Assembly (NCBI GenBank): GCA_039026375.1
Contig: JBCCML010000019.1
Span: forward strand, 1 to 64,000
Reading direction: 5' to 3'
From: Thermohalobaculum sp039026375
GTDB taxonomy: Bacteria > Pseudomonadota > Alphaproteobacteria > Rhodobacterales > Rhodobacteraceae
DNA length: 64,000 nucleotides
How positions within the stretch are numbered: the stretch's first letter is position 1; each line of letters begins with the position of its first letter. Of this stretch, positions 40,492-49,346 are shown piece after piece. Both the position numbers and the translations under genes were made by a program. Under the pieces are notes generated by a model. The model had not been told where the DNA came from. It made no database searches and worked only from the letters and a program-made list of their open reading frames with translations.

Positions 40492-41640
40492 TCAACACTC
40501 AATTAAGTCCAGGGGATGGCGTGAAAGTCGCTGGACCCCTGTCTCAGTGACCAACACGGAGTGTCCCCAGCACATGGCAAGGCCACTCTCGGAGTCGACT
40601 AAAATCATGTGCAGGAAGAAGACTTGGTTCGCCTGAATGAGCAAAGGGTTACCACTGTAGAACATGGGGAACTCGACCCAGATCGGGTTGTACGCGATCC
40701 CCATACCGTAGCCGCAGGCTTGAAGCCGGGCATGGGAGAAGCCGTGCGCATCAAATACACGTGCATGTGCTTCGAAGACGTCTCCCATTGGTGCCGCGGG
40801 CTTTATGGCGTTCTCACAAGCAACCAATGCCTCCGTACAGGCGGCGTGCATCCGTCGCTGGGTATCGTTCGCTTTTCCTATCAGCAGCGTCCGCATCATC
40901 GCCGCATGATAGCGAGCATAGGTGCCCGACCATTCCAGTGTCATTTGATCATTGGGGGAGAGGTGCCGCCGCCCAGAAAAATACCGGACCAGCAGCGCAC
41001 CAGACCCTGATCCCAGGATGAATTCGTTTCCTGCGTAGTCACCGCCGCCCTTGAACACGGCTCCTTGCATTGCAGCCAAGATGTCACCTTCGAAGGCGCC
41101 GGCCTTTGTCTCGGCGATCGCCGCGTCCAGCGCGTCGTCTGACAGCGCCGCGGCACGACGATGCATGGCGATCTCGGTCGGACTTTTTAATCGGCGGCAA
41201 GATGGGATCACATCTGATGCTTCAATCAGGTCAGGGATCGCCTGCCGGACCAAATCCCAATTCCAAGCCGTCAGGCCAGTGGTTTTGGTCTCGACCCCCA
41301 GGCGTTTGCCCGACAAGTTCAATTCGGCCAACAGGTTTGCCAGATCGTTGGCTGGGCTTGCGCCCTCTACTTCGACCCAGATGTGAATGTGATCTTCCGC
41401 GAGGTTTGACGTGTGCCGTGCCTGCCGCAGGTCCGGTGCACGTGTCAGCAAATGGATGCGACCGTCCGTTGCCAGCACCATGCACTGAAACATCGAGAAT
41501 CCAAACGTGTCGTACCCTGTTAGCCAAAAGTGCGATTCCGGCGCGAAGAGTAAGATCCCGTCCAGATTTGCATCTGCTAATGCCGAGCAGGCACGTGATC
41601 TGCGCGCTGCATACTCGACTTCGTCAAAGTGCAGCGGCAT
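40492..41640 (-). CDS. M24-fold enzyme without metal ligands (creatinase/ectoine-hydrolase-like)
   Basis: A 382-residue cytoplasmic protein with the pita-bread fold of M24 peptidases. The five metal ligands of aminopeptidase P appear replaced: LEWSGTYARYHAAMMRT has Glu and Ala for the two Asp, CGYGMGI has Tyr for His, and FFLHMIL and WGHSVLVT have His for Glu. This fits creatinase and the ectoine hydrolase EutD/DoeA group, including FYSGNP and GLAMCWGHSV. Ectoine hydrolysis is the best guess, but the doeB/eutE deacetylase and the other eut genes are absent here. DddP-type DMSP lyase is less likely because it keeps the metal ligands. It lies 43 bp downstream of the RND pump gene. Confidence 0.8.
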   Translation of the reverse strand: MPLHFDEVEYAARRSRACSALADANLDGILLFAPESHFWLTGYDTFGFSMFQCMVLATDGRIHLLTRAPDLRQARHTSNLAEDHIHIWVEVEGASPANDLANLLAELNLSGKRLGVETKTTGLTAWNWDLVRQAIPDLIEASDVIPSCRRLKSPTEIAMHRRAAALSDDALDAAIAETKAGAFEGDILAAMQGAVFKGGGDYAGNEFILGSGSGALLVRYFSGRRHLSPNDQMTLEWSGTYARYHAAMMRTLLIGKANDTQRRMHAACTEALVACENAIKPAAPMGDVFEAHARVFDAHGFSHARLQACGYGMGIAYNPIWVEFPMFYSGNPLLIQANQVFFLHMILVDSESGLAMCWGHSVLVTETGVQRLSRHPLDLIEC

Positions 41641-41683
41641 CGCTATCTCCTGCTACACAGCCTGTGGCAGCGACCGCCTGCTG

Positions 41684-44600
41684 TTATCGAGCGTTGACCC
41701 TAAAGAAAATCGCGTAGATGCAGGGGGCAACGACCAGGGTCAGCACGGTGCCCACCAACAGGCCACCGGCAATCACAACAGCAAGGTCATAGAACAGCAC
41801 ATCGCGCGATAGGATGATTGGGGCAAGGCCAAGTGCCGTGGTGCATGTGGTCATAACAATTGGGCGCAGCCTGCTGACCCCGGCTTCGAGGATTGCGTCC
41901 AGATGTTCTCGTCCTGCTGCTAACTCGATGTCTACTCGATCAAGCAACACGATGGCGTTGTTGATCACGATTCCGGCCAAAGCCAGGAAACCGAGGATCC
42001 CCATGAAGCTGAAGTTCGCGCCTGGAAAGATCAGAAGGCCGGCAGCGACGCCAGTAATTGCGAAGGGAATCGTCAACACGATCACAACGGGTTTGCGTAC
42101 GCTGTCAAACTGCCAGATCAAGGCGAGCATCATCAGCGCAAAGGCAAGAGGCACATTTGCAAACAGTCGCTCCTGCGCGTCGCTAGAGCCTTCAATTTCA
42201 CCGCCCTTTTCGATCGCTGTACCGCTGGGACGCGCAGCCTGCACCGCTGCAATCTCATCCCAAACCTGACCGTCTAGCTCAATCGCAGTTAGCGTGGTGG
42301 CCTTTGCGGACACAATCATCACCCGCTGCAGATCGCGCCGCTTGATCCGTGAAAACTGTGGTTCACCGTCGAAGCGCGCAACTTGCAGCAGCGGCACCGG
42401 GGAGCCTCCCGCTCGGGTGATGTTCAGCGTACGCACTCTGTCTACGTTAAGGCGTTGGTCCCCCTCGGCCCGCACGACCACAGGGATCGACACGTCTCCC
42501 AAGCGATAATCGGTAACCTGAACACCGGCTAGCTGACTGTTGAGTGCATTTGCGATGTCCTCGGACGTTACACCGGCCCGACGGGCGGCATTCTGGTCGA
42601 CGATGACCTTCAATGTCACGGTTGGGTTCTCCCAATCGGACTTTACCGAGCGAATGCCAGAGACAGAGCGAAGGGCCTGCATCACCTGATCGGCAGTGGC
42701 AGCCATTTCTGCGGCGTCTTGACCGATGATGCGGTACTCGACCAGGCCGATCTCTGACGGTCCCATCGACATCTCTTTCGGCGTGATGCGCGCCTCCGGC
42801 ACATTCACTAAGGCGAAGGCGTTCAGACGTTCTCGCATGACCAGAACATCATCCGGCTCTTGCACGTTGACCAGCATGTAGGCGAGGTTCGGAAAGCCAA
42901 AGACAGGCTCCAAAGCCAGATAGAACCGCGGGCCACCGGATGCCACGTAGGCCGCAGTTGAAACCACCTCTGGGTTCTGTTCGTCGTCCAAAAGCCAATC
43001 ATTCAGACCCTGAACAACAGCGCCAGTAGCGTGGGTGTTCGCCCCGACGGGCAATTCCACAAGGACTTGTAGCTGCGTGCGTTCAGAGGCCGGGAAGAAT
43101 GTCTTGCCCACAAACTGGAATAGCCAGCCGCCGAAGAACAGAAATGCAACCGAGGCCACAATCACCAGCCAGCGAAAGCGTATCGCGCCAGTCATCAGCC
43201 GGCGATAAATCTGATAGACGGCACCATCATAACTTGGCGCGTCATCAGACGCCCCGACCTTCATGAACCACACACATAGCAGAGGCAGCAGGGTCAGCGC
43301 GATTACCCAAGATATTGCCAGGGCAATTGCAATAACCAAACTGATCGAGCGTGTGTATTCCCCGGCACCACCAGGTGCTAGCATCAAGGGCATGAACGCC
43401 AGAACTGTCGTAAGCGAGGCGGCCAAAAGCGGTTTGGTTAGACCACGCCCGACTTCGATTGCCGCTTGGACGCGCTCCTGTCCACGTCGCAATCTGTTCT
43501 GCATCTCTTCGGCAACCACGATGCCGTTATCGACCAGCAGCCCAAGAGAAATGATAAGGGATGCAAGCGACATGCGTTCCAACTCAATGCCCAACTCGCG
43601 CATCGCAAGCGTGGACACAAGCATCACCAAGGGCACCATTGCGCCAACGATTAATCCGGTGCGCAGGCCAAGGAAGGCCACAACAACGGCTAGTACAACC
43701 AGGATCGTCTGCCAGAGATTGTTCAAGACCGAGAAGATCGCCGCTTCGATGTCGTCCCGCTGATAGGTGATGAACTCAAGTTCAAATCCCCAGGGTAGCT
43801 GGGTTTCGAACTCCTCTACCAGGCGCTTCAAAGCGACCGAAAACGCCTGGGAGTCCACCTGGTCAATCATCGAAACGCCCACAACGACCGCAGGCTTGCC
43901 GTTGAAGTACGCAGGCTCTCCGGGCGGGTCCTCGTAGTCGAAGCGAATATCGGCCAGGTCGCGCAGGTATAGCGTCACCGGCTCTTCGTCTCCGATCCGG
44001 ACAGCCACGCTCTCAAGGTCTTCGAGGTCTTCAAAATCACCGGTTGGTTCGATTGTCAGCGTGATGCCGTCCGCCTCTACCCGGCCACCGGGCAGTATGA
44101 CGTTCTGGCGTTGCACCGCATCGATCACCTCGGCCGGGGAAACCCCAAGCTGGGCCAGTCTCACATTGTCGAAATCCACGAAGATACGTTGTTCCTCAAC
44201 GCCGAAGAACTCGACCTTTCGGACGCCGGGCACGATGGCGTAGATCTGTCGACGCAACTCCTTCGCTGCCTCTCGGATTTCAGCATTTTCAAAGCCCTCA
44301 CCCGTCATGGCAATCGTCGCCATTGCAACGTTACCCTGATCATCTTGGACAATCGGTCCGATCGTGCCGGAAGGTAAATCAGCCTGGATATCGCGCATCT
44401 TGTTGCGCAGATCCGTCCAAACTGGATCCATATCGATGTATTGTTCGCGAACCTCGATCGACAGGAAGGACCGGCCGGTCGAGGACGTCGACTCGATATG
44501 CCAAATCTCGGGAATCTCTCGGATCTTCTCTTCCAACGGGCGAGTAATCAGGTCTTCGACCCGGCCGGCGGACATGCCAGGAAAGTCCGCGATGACGCGC

Positions 44601-44731
44601 GCATTTCTGATGGTGATCGAGGGGTCTTCGCGTGACGGGTGTGTCAAGAAGCTCAGCGGCCCGAAGATCAGGCATGCCAAAGTGATGGCGACGACTAGCG
44701 TCCTGTTCCCCAGGGCAATCTGTGTGAGCAT
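41684..44731 (-). CDS. RND efflux pump inner-membrane subunit (AcrB/HAE1 type)
   Basis: A 1015-residue inner-membrane transporter expelling toxic compounds with the proton gradient. The N-terminal helix (LVVAITLACLIFGPLSFL) is followed by the first periplasmic loop, helices 2-6 and the second loop, the usual RND order. The proton-relay helix 4 reads LASLIISLGLLVDNGIVVAEEMQ, with V-D-N where AcrB has V-D-D; the same variant is known in other RND pumps. GGLLVGTVLTLVVAPCIYA is helix 12. The adaptor gene is 3 bp upstream. No outer-membrane TolC gene is seen here. Substrate unknown. Confidence 0.94.
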   Translation of the reverse strand: MLTQIALGNRTLVVAITLACLIFGPLSFLTHPSREDPSITIRNARVIADFPGMSAGRVEDLITRPLEEKIREIPEIWHIESTSSTGRSFLSIEVREQYIDMDPVWTDLRNKMRDIQADLPSGTIGPIVQDDQGNVAMATIAMTGEGFENAEIREAAKELRRQIYAIVPGVRKVEFFGVEEQRIFVDFDNVRLAQLGVSPAEVIDAVQRQNVILPGGRVEADGITLTIEPTGDFEDLEDLESVAVRIGDEEPVTLYLRDLADIRFDYEDPPGEPAYFNGKPAVVVGVSMIDQVDSQAFSVALKRLVEEFETQLPWGFELEFITYQRDDIEAAIFSVLNNLWQTILVVLAVVVAFLGLRTGLIVGAMVPLVMLVSTLAMRELGIELERMSLASLIISLGLLVDNGIVVAEEMQNRLRRGQERVQAAIEVGRGLTKPLLAASLTTVLAFMPLMLAPGGAGEYTRSISLVIAIALAISWVIALTLLPLLCVWFMKVGASDDAPSYDGAVYQIYRRLMTGAIRFRWLVIVASVAFLFFGGWLFQFVGKTFFPASERTQLQVLVELPVGANTHATGAVVQGLNDWLLDDEQNPEVVSTAAYVASGGPRFYLALEPVFGFPNLAYMLVNVQEPDDVLVMRERLNAFALVNVPEARITPKEMSMGPSEIGLVEYRIIGQDAAEMAATADQVMQALRSVSGIRSVKSDWENPTVTLKVIVDQNAARRAGVTSEDIANALNSQLAGVQVTDYRLGDVSIPVVVRAEGDQRLNVDRVRTLNITRAGGSPVPLLQVARFDGEPQFSRIKRRDLQRVMIVSAKATTLTAIELDGQVWDEIAAVQAARPSGTAIEKGGEIEGSSDAQERLFANVPLAFALMMLALIWQFDSVRKPVVIVLTIPFAITGVAAGLLIFPGANFSFMGILGFLALAGIVINNAIVLLDRVDIELAAGREHLDAILEAGVSRLRPIVMTTCTTALGLAPIILSRDVLFYDLAVVIAGGLLVGTVLTLVVAPCIYAIFFRVNAR

Positions 44732-44734
44732 GGC

Positions 44735-45841
44735 TTAGCGCAGGATTTCTGGATCGAACAATTCGACCTGCATACCGTCGTGCAGGAAGCTAACACCGGC
44801 GGTTGCGATAATCACTCCGGGTTCAAGATCGCCAAGGATCAACAACATATTATCTCGGACATTGCCCACCGTGACATCTCGCTTGGTCAGGGTCTGACTT
44901 TCCGGGTTGTAGACAAAGACAAAACCTTCGGAACTGTTCGGGTCCGGCAGGACCGCACTCATTGGAACAGCAAAGGCCACACCAGTTTCTTCGGACTCGA
45001 ACTGAAAGACGATTTCGGCAGACATCCCGGCGCGCAGTCCCGCTGGGGTCTCATCTAGGGTAATCTCGATCGGATAAGCGTTCGCATCACCCGTCAGCGG
45101 CGAAATCTCCGTAATCGACCCAGTGACCGAGACCCCCTCGAGTGGAGGAAACGTGATTTCTACAGGTGTCCCGAGTGAGACCGTGTTGATAAGCGTCTCG
45201 GGCAATGAGCCGTCGATTTTGTCTTCGCCCGCTGTTTGCATCGCGTAGATCGCTTGCCCGCCGGATACCTCCTCGAAGACTTCCACCTCCTTGCGAGAGA
45301 TGACGCCCGTGAACGGCGCCAATAGTTCTGTCTTAGTCAGATTGCGTTCGGCAACATCGAGTTGAGAGCGTGAGACGCCAACGGCGCCCTCTGCGTTTTT
45401 CAGTGTTGCTGTGGCGCTATCAAGGGCCGTTCGTGTCGCGAAACCTTCGCTGAAAAGACGTTCTTGTTGGGCAAACTTCTTTTCTGCGTCGTCTAACGAC
45501 GCAACCGCCTGCGCCAAGGACGCCTGCGCCTGTGCGACCTGTATCTCAAACGGCTCTGGGTCCAACCGTGCGATCAAATCACCCTGTTCGACTTCGTCAC
45601 CGGCCGAGTTGATCAGCTCGATGACCCGCCCGGCAGTCTCGAACGCGACGTTTGTGCTGATCGATGCAGACACGACCCCCGCAATCCGACGCTGCTGATC
45701 GCCAGCGCGCTCGTCCAGGGTCATGAACTTGATCGAGCGTATCTCCTCTACGGCGGCAACGTCTTCATCCTCGTCGCAGCCTGCAAGAACCAGGGGCAAG
45801 GCGACAACAGCGGCGGCGACACGCCAAGAAAACCCGGGCAT
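44735..45841 (-). CDS. RND membrane-fusion (adaptor) lipoprotein
   Basis: A 368-residue periplasmic adaptor. The start at 45841 follows GGAG. The signal ends in the lipobox VLAGCDEDED, so it is lipidated at Cys22 and attached to the inner membrane. Family segments are VSASISTNVAFETAGRVIELINSAGDEVEQGDLIARLDP (lipoyl half), a long coiled hairpin (SLAQAVASLDDAEKKFAQQERL), and TELLAPFTGVISRKEVEVFEEV (second lipoyl half). It precedes the RND pump with 3 bp spacing, so the two make one complex. No regulator is adjacent except the FecR-domain gene upstream. Confidence 0.93.
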   Translation of the reverse strand: MPGFSWRVAAAVVALPLVLAGCDEDEDVAAVEEIRSIKFMTLDERAGDQQRRIAGVVSASISTNVAFETAGRVIELINSAGDEVEQGDLIARLDPEPFEIQVAQAQASLAQAVASLDDAEKKFAQQERLFSEGFATRTALDSATATLKNAEGAVGVSRSQLDVAERNLTKTELLAPFTGVISRKEVEVFEEVSGGQAIYAMQTAGEDKIDGSLPETLINTVSLGTPVEITFPPLEGVSVTGSITEISPLTGDANAYPIEITLDETPAGLRAGMSAEIVFQFESEETGVAFAVPMSAVLPDPNSSEGFVFVYNPESQTLTKRDVTVGNVRDNMLLILGDLEPGVIIATAGVSFLHDGMQVELFDPEILR

Positions 45842-45933
45842 TACGATCTCCGTTAACTCTTTGCGGAGCATCGCACGCCTTTGTCGATCATGCGAGAGGA
45901 GAAAATCCTGTCGCTCCTACACGATGCCAGTAC

Positions 45934-46602
45934 TCAATCCGAATTGGGTCCGCCGTCCGACCCCTCGCTCGCACCGTCCGTCGGGCCAAACGGACCGCGT
46001 GTCGGCGGCGCGGGTGGAAACGCCCGCGGCTGGATTGCCGGTGGACCTGCAACACAGGCAGATGCTGTGCATTCGGCGTAGGTTGGTGCTTCGAAGACGT
46101 AGTTTTCGCCGGTGCCGCGCGTCTGGACCGTCACTGCGCCATCATCAACCCAAAGCTTGAGGAGTTCTGGGGTCGTTGCTTCCAACGTAAACAGCGTGCC
46201 CCGAATCCCAACCAGGGCCACCGGGGTTTGAATACGAACCCTTTCCGATGGCAGACGGCCACTGAGGACACGAAGCATCCCTGTCGCTAGACGAAGCCCC
46301 GCTCGCCCATCGGCGGCATCCGGATCAAACACAAACTCATCGATTACGATCTTAGAGTTAGGACCAATCGTAAGCTTGGATCCATCGTCCATGTCGACCT
46401 CGGCACTGCCATAACGCGCGGTTACTACGCGCGCTTGCTGCCAGACCGGATCGCCGGTTGTGAGTACACCAATGCTACCGCCGAGTTCTTGCTCTGTGTC
46501 TGCTTGGACCAGCCGGGCCTGCCCTGCTCGATCAGCTGCGTGGACAGATTGCGCCAACGCAACGAGACACCCGATGGCTACCAGTGATTTCGAAAAACGC
46601 AT
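45934..46602 (-). CDS. FecR-domain periplasmic protein
   Basis: A 222-residue protein with a signal peptide (SKSLVAIGCLVALAQSVHA). The start at 46602 is ATG, preceded by GGGGAG; an upstream TTG is less likely. The mature part has the FecR domain: VVTARYGSAEVDMDDGSKLTIGPNSKIVIDEFVFDP, then GMLRVLSGRLPSERVRIQTPVALVGIRGTLFTLE. The C-terminus is Pro/Gly-rich. FecR proteins of this short type are periplasmic and lack a membrane anchor. It precedes the efflux adaptor gene by 92 bp on the same strand; a functional link is not obvious. Confidence 0.9.
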   Translation of the reverse strand: MRFSKSLVAIGCLVALAQSVHAADRAGQARLVQADTEQELGGSIGVLTTGDPVWQQARVVTARYGSAEVDMDDGSKLTIGPNSKIVIDEFVFDPDAADGRAGLRLATGMLRVLSGRLPSERVRIQTPVALVGIRGTLFTLEATTPELLKLWVDDGAVTVQTRGTGENYVFEAPTYAECTASACVAGPPAIQPRAFPPAPPTRGPFGPTDGASEGSDGGPNSD

Positions 46603-46868
46603 CGACAATATCTCCCCTATTCCCGAAAGCGATTCTAACAGACGCCCCTGCCGTCTGACTACTGATGATGATCAAAGGTCGGTCTTTGTCGCAGAGAACG
46701 AAGTTTGCTTTGCCAACCCCATTGTGCGGGCGAGATGATGGTCTCAAAAATGGGTACTGGCGACGCTCATAGTGTCCGCAAGCAATGTGTTGGCGAACTC
46801 GCCCCAATCAGAATAGAACTGCAACGGGAGAGTGGGCAGTCCGTAAGTGGCCCGCTGGAGGAAAAACA

Positions 46869-48110
46869 ATGTTCAGAAGACTGCTAGCGCCGATCACAGG
46901 ACTTGCCGTTGCGCTCACGACTAGTGTGGCGGCCGTTGCCGCAGAACCAGTGAAGATCGCTTTCATTGACCCGCTTTCAGGACCATTCGCATCAACCGGC
47001 ATTCAGGGCTTGGCGCAATACGAGTACGCGGCCGATGTGTTGGTCAACCAAAAGGGCGGCATTCTGGGTGGTCGTGCATTCGAAATAGTCGGGTTTGACA
47101 ACAAAATCAGCCCGAAGGAGAGCTTGATCCAACTTCAAGTGGCGATCGATCAGGGCATCCGCTTCATCGCGCAAGGAAACTCCTCGGGTGTTGCAAATGC
47201 GTTGACCGATGCGATCCGCAAGCACAATCGCCGAAACCCGGATCGACAGGTGCTTTTCTTGAATTATTCAGCTGTCGATCCAGCGTTGACCAACGACAAA
47301 TGCAATTTTTGGCATTTCCGTTTCGATGCCAACGCAGACATCAAAATGGACGCGTTGACGGAAGTGATCGCCGCAGATGACAGCGTCAAGCGCGTCTACA
47401 TAATCGGCCAAGATTACTCTTTTGGGAAAGCCGTAGCTGCGGCCGCCGTATCGTTTTTGGCTGAGAAGCGCCCGGACATAGAAATCGTTGGCAACGAATT
47501 ACACCCGATTGGCAAGGTGAAAGACTTCACCCCCTATGCGCGCAAGATCATTGATTCGGGCGCTCAGGCCATCATCACCGGAAACTGGGGTGCCGATATG
47601 GTGAACCTAGGTAAAGCCGTGATCCAGGCGGGCTTCGACGGACCGATCTACACCTATTATGCCGCGGCGGACGGCATCACGCAGACGTTTGGGGAAGATG
47701 GCGTAGATCGCATACGCCAGGTCATGGAAGGCCAGTTGAACCCCGCCCCAAGTGACAGGGCGCAGGCTTACATCGATGGCTTCAAAGCGAAGCATCCCAA
47801 CACTGACGTAGGTCAGCCCCGGATCACCAATGTCATAGAGATGCTTGCCAGGGCCATTGAAGCGGCTGGCTCGGCTGACGACATGGTTGCAATCGCGAAA
47901 GCGCTGGAGGGAATGGAACACGACTCGATCTGGGGAACGCGCGTCTATATGCGCCCGCAGGACCACCAGGCAATCCAGAATGTACACATTGCGCGGCATG
48001 ACCGCGTGCCCAATGACTATGACAACTCTGGTTTCGGCATGATGGTTGAAAGCACCGTTGAGATGGCTGCGATGAACTCGCCGACATCTTGCGAAATTGT
48101 GCGCCCCTAA
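46869..48110 (+). CDS. Branched-chain amino-acid/organic-acid-type ABC periplasmic binding protein
   Basis: A 413-residue periplasmic binding protein. ATG 46869 follows GGAGG. Sec signal peptide (LLAPITGLAVALTTSVAAVAA), then the Leu/Ile/Val-binding fold: VKIAFIDPLSGPFASTGIQGLAQYEYAADVLVNQKGGILGGRAFEIV, and NFWHFRFDANADIKMDALTEVIAADD. It supplies the LivHMGF genes further on. The ligand is likely a carboxylate, guessed from the operon rather than from the sequence. A hairpin after the stop could reduce read-through into the following genes. Confidence 0.92.
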   Translation: MFRRLLAPITGLAVALTTSVAAVAAEPVKIAFIDPLSGPFASTGIQGLAQYEYAADVLVNQKGGILGGRAFEIVGFDNKISPKESLIQLQVAIDQGIRFIAQGNSSGVANALTDAIRKHNRRNPDRQVLFLNYSAVDPALTNDKCNFWHFRFDANADIKMDALTEVIAADDSVKRVYIIGQDYSFGKAVAAAAVSFLAEKRPDIEIVGNELHPIGKVKDFTPYARKIIDSGAQAIITGNWGADMVNLGKAVIQAGFDGPIYTYYAAADGITQTFGEDGVDRIRQVMEGQLNPAPSDRAQAYIDGFKAKHPNTDVGQPRITNVIEMLARAIEAAGSADDMVAIAKALEGMEHDSIWGTRVYMRPQDHQAIQNVHIARHDRVPNDYDNSGFGMMVESTVEMAAMNSPTSCEIVRP

Positions 48111-48118
48111 GCGCTTTG

Positions 48119-48144
48119 GGTGTGCCGAGACCGTTTGGCACACC
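48119..48144 (+). terminator. Hairpin after the binding-protein gene
   Basis: GGTGTGCC and GGCACACC form an 8-bp stem around a 10-base loop; TTAAACCCTTCTC follows. It may partly terminate transcription after the binding-protein gene, giving more of that product than of the downstream genes, as is common in ABC uptake operons. Confidence 0.5.
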
Positions 48145-48229
48145 TTAAACCCTTCTCATCTTCTCCTATCTCTCTGAAGAAGTCCGCAGGCTAGCGGACA
48201 CCCAGCATCGTCAATGCCAAAGAGGCCGG

Positions 48230-48619
48230 ATGGACGCGCCCACTATCCCAGAACATGATTTTTTGGTCTACGATGGGGAATGCCCAGTCTGCGACCGCTA
48301 CGTGGTTTGGACCGGTCTGCGTCGCCAGCGACCGGAAATCCAGCTCTTGGATGCGCGATTGCATCCCGCCCTTGTCAGCGCGCTGAGGGCAGACGGGATC
48401 GAGGTCAATGACACTTTCGTGCTGCAGCTCGATGGCACACGGCACATCGGCGCTGCGGCGATGTCTCGAATTAGCAATGCGATAGCACCTGCTTCTAAAG
48501 CGCAAAGGTTGCTCAAATGGATGACACGGAGCGAGCATTTGATGAGACCGCTTTATCCGCTTCTTGTGCGTGCACGAAAGTTTTTGCTCGCTGCCTTGGG
48601 TCGCAATCAGATCCGGTAA
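48230..48619 (+). CDS. DCC-family thiol-disulfide oxidoreductase (DUF393), second copy
   Basis: A 129-residue protein of the DCC family. The hallmark YDGECPVCDRYVVW near residue 15 carries the CxxC pair and a more usual D-G-x-C-P-x-C form than the copy at 17413. LQLDGTRHIGAAAMSRISNAIAP is the conserved middle region, and the C-terminus is a hydrophobic helix with basic ends. It lies in the gap between the binding-protein gene and the permeases, and is followed by a small membrane gene and an HTTM-like gene. DCC proteins often pair with HTTM proteins. Confidence 0.9.
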   Translation: MDAPTIPEHDFLVYDGECPVCDRYVVWTGLRRQRPEIQLLDARLHPALVSALRADGIEVNDTFVLQLDGTRHIGAAAMSRISNAIAPASKAQRLLKWMTRSEHLMRPLYPLLVRARKFLLAALGRNQIR

Positions 48620-48839
48620 CGTACGGTGTCGAGTGCTTTTTCAGGATCTTCTTGGCAAAACGCGCGTCTGGTATCCGCGCGGCTGGTATCGACGTGTCGC
48701 TTAACTCAGAAACCGCTTGCTGCTTGGGCGCCGGTTCGGCAGCCTCAGGAGATGTTCGTGTGCGGCGGATTGATCTGCAGAACGGGAGCGCAGTAGGAAA
48801 TGATCTTTGCTGCCATCACACTTTCTCACGGTGGTGCTC

Positions 48840-49346
48840 ATGCGGAATGATCCCCGACCCGGCAAACGTCGCCTTCGGGGCTACGCGATCGCCAAGATCA
48901 GCCTTCTTCTTCTCTTTGGGCTCTACGTGCCGATCGCGATAATCGGTGGCGCGCGTGGTGGTGAGTATTTCCCCGTCTTCAACTGGTCGCTGTTTAGTTC
49001 AGTGCGAAACCCGACCGTTCGGCTTGAAATCGAAGTTTCCCGTATCGGCGATGAGTTGTTCAACCCGCCAGTAAACTTCTTCGAGCTTCCTGATCACTTT
49101 CCAGCGGCGAAGGAACGCGATGTCAGGTTGATCAAGGGAAGTCGGGGCTACCTTGCACTCAAGCGGGACAACCATGAACACGCCGAGATCTTCCTTGATC
49201 GACTGGAGCAGCGGTATTTCGCGATCGGGAAGCCAGTCACCTACCGCCTGGTTGCCGTCGCTTACGATCCGGTCGAGCGCTATCATTCGGGTGAAGTCAT
49301 CGGGAAGGAGACAATCTCCGAACATAAGTTCTCGGGCCGACCATGA
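48840..49346 (+). CDS. Small membrane protein linked to DCC/HTTM genes
   Basis: A 168-residue protein with one N-terminal membrane segment (AIAKISLLLLFGLYVPIAII) followed by a soluble domain. The segment FPVFNWSLFSSVRNP just after the membrane helix recalls proteins encoded next to HTTM genes. Its stop overlaps the ATG of the HTTM-like gene by 4 bp (ATGA), so the two are coupled. The soluble part (about 130 residues) would face the periplasm if the helix is a signal anchor. Function unknown. Confidence 0.75.
   Translation: MRNDPRPGKRRLRGYAIAKISLLLLFGLYVPIAIIGGARGGEYFPVFNWSLFSSVRNPTVRLEIEVSRIGDELFNPPVNFFELPDHFPAAKERDVRLIKGSRGYLALKRDNHEHAEIFLDRLEQRYFAIGKPVTYRLVAVAYDPVERYHSGEVIGKETISEHKFSGRP

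Noticed and set aside
40492..41640. DddP DMSP lyase
   Set aside because: DddP keeps the M24 metal-ligand residues; this protein has none of them.
44100..44731. Heavy-metal (CzcA-type) RND pump
   Set aside because: The TM4 motif and general sequence fit the hydrophobic-drug type, and no metal-binding His-rich loop or metal regulator is nearby.
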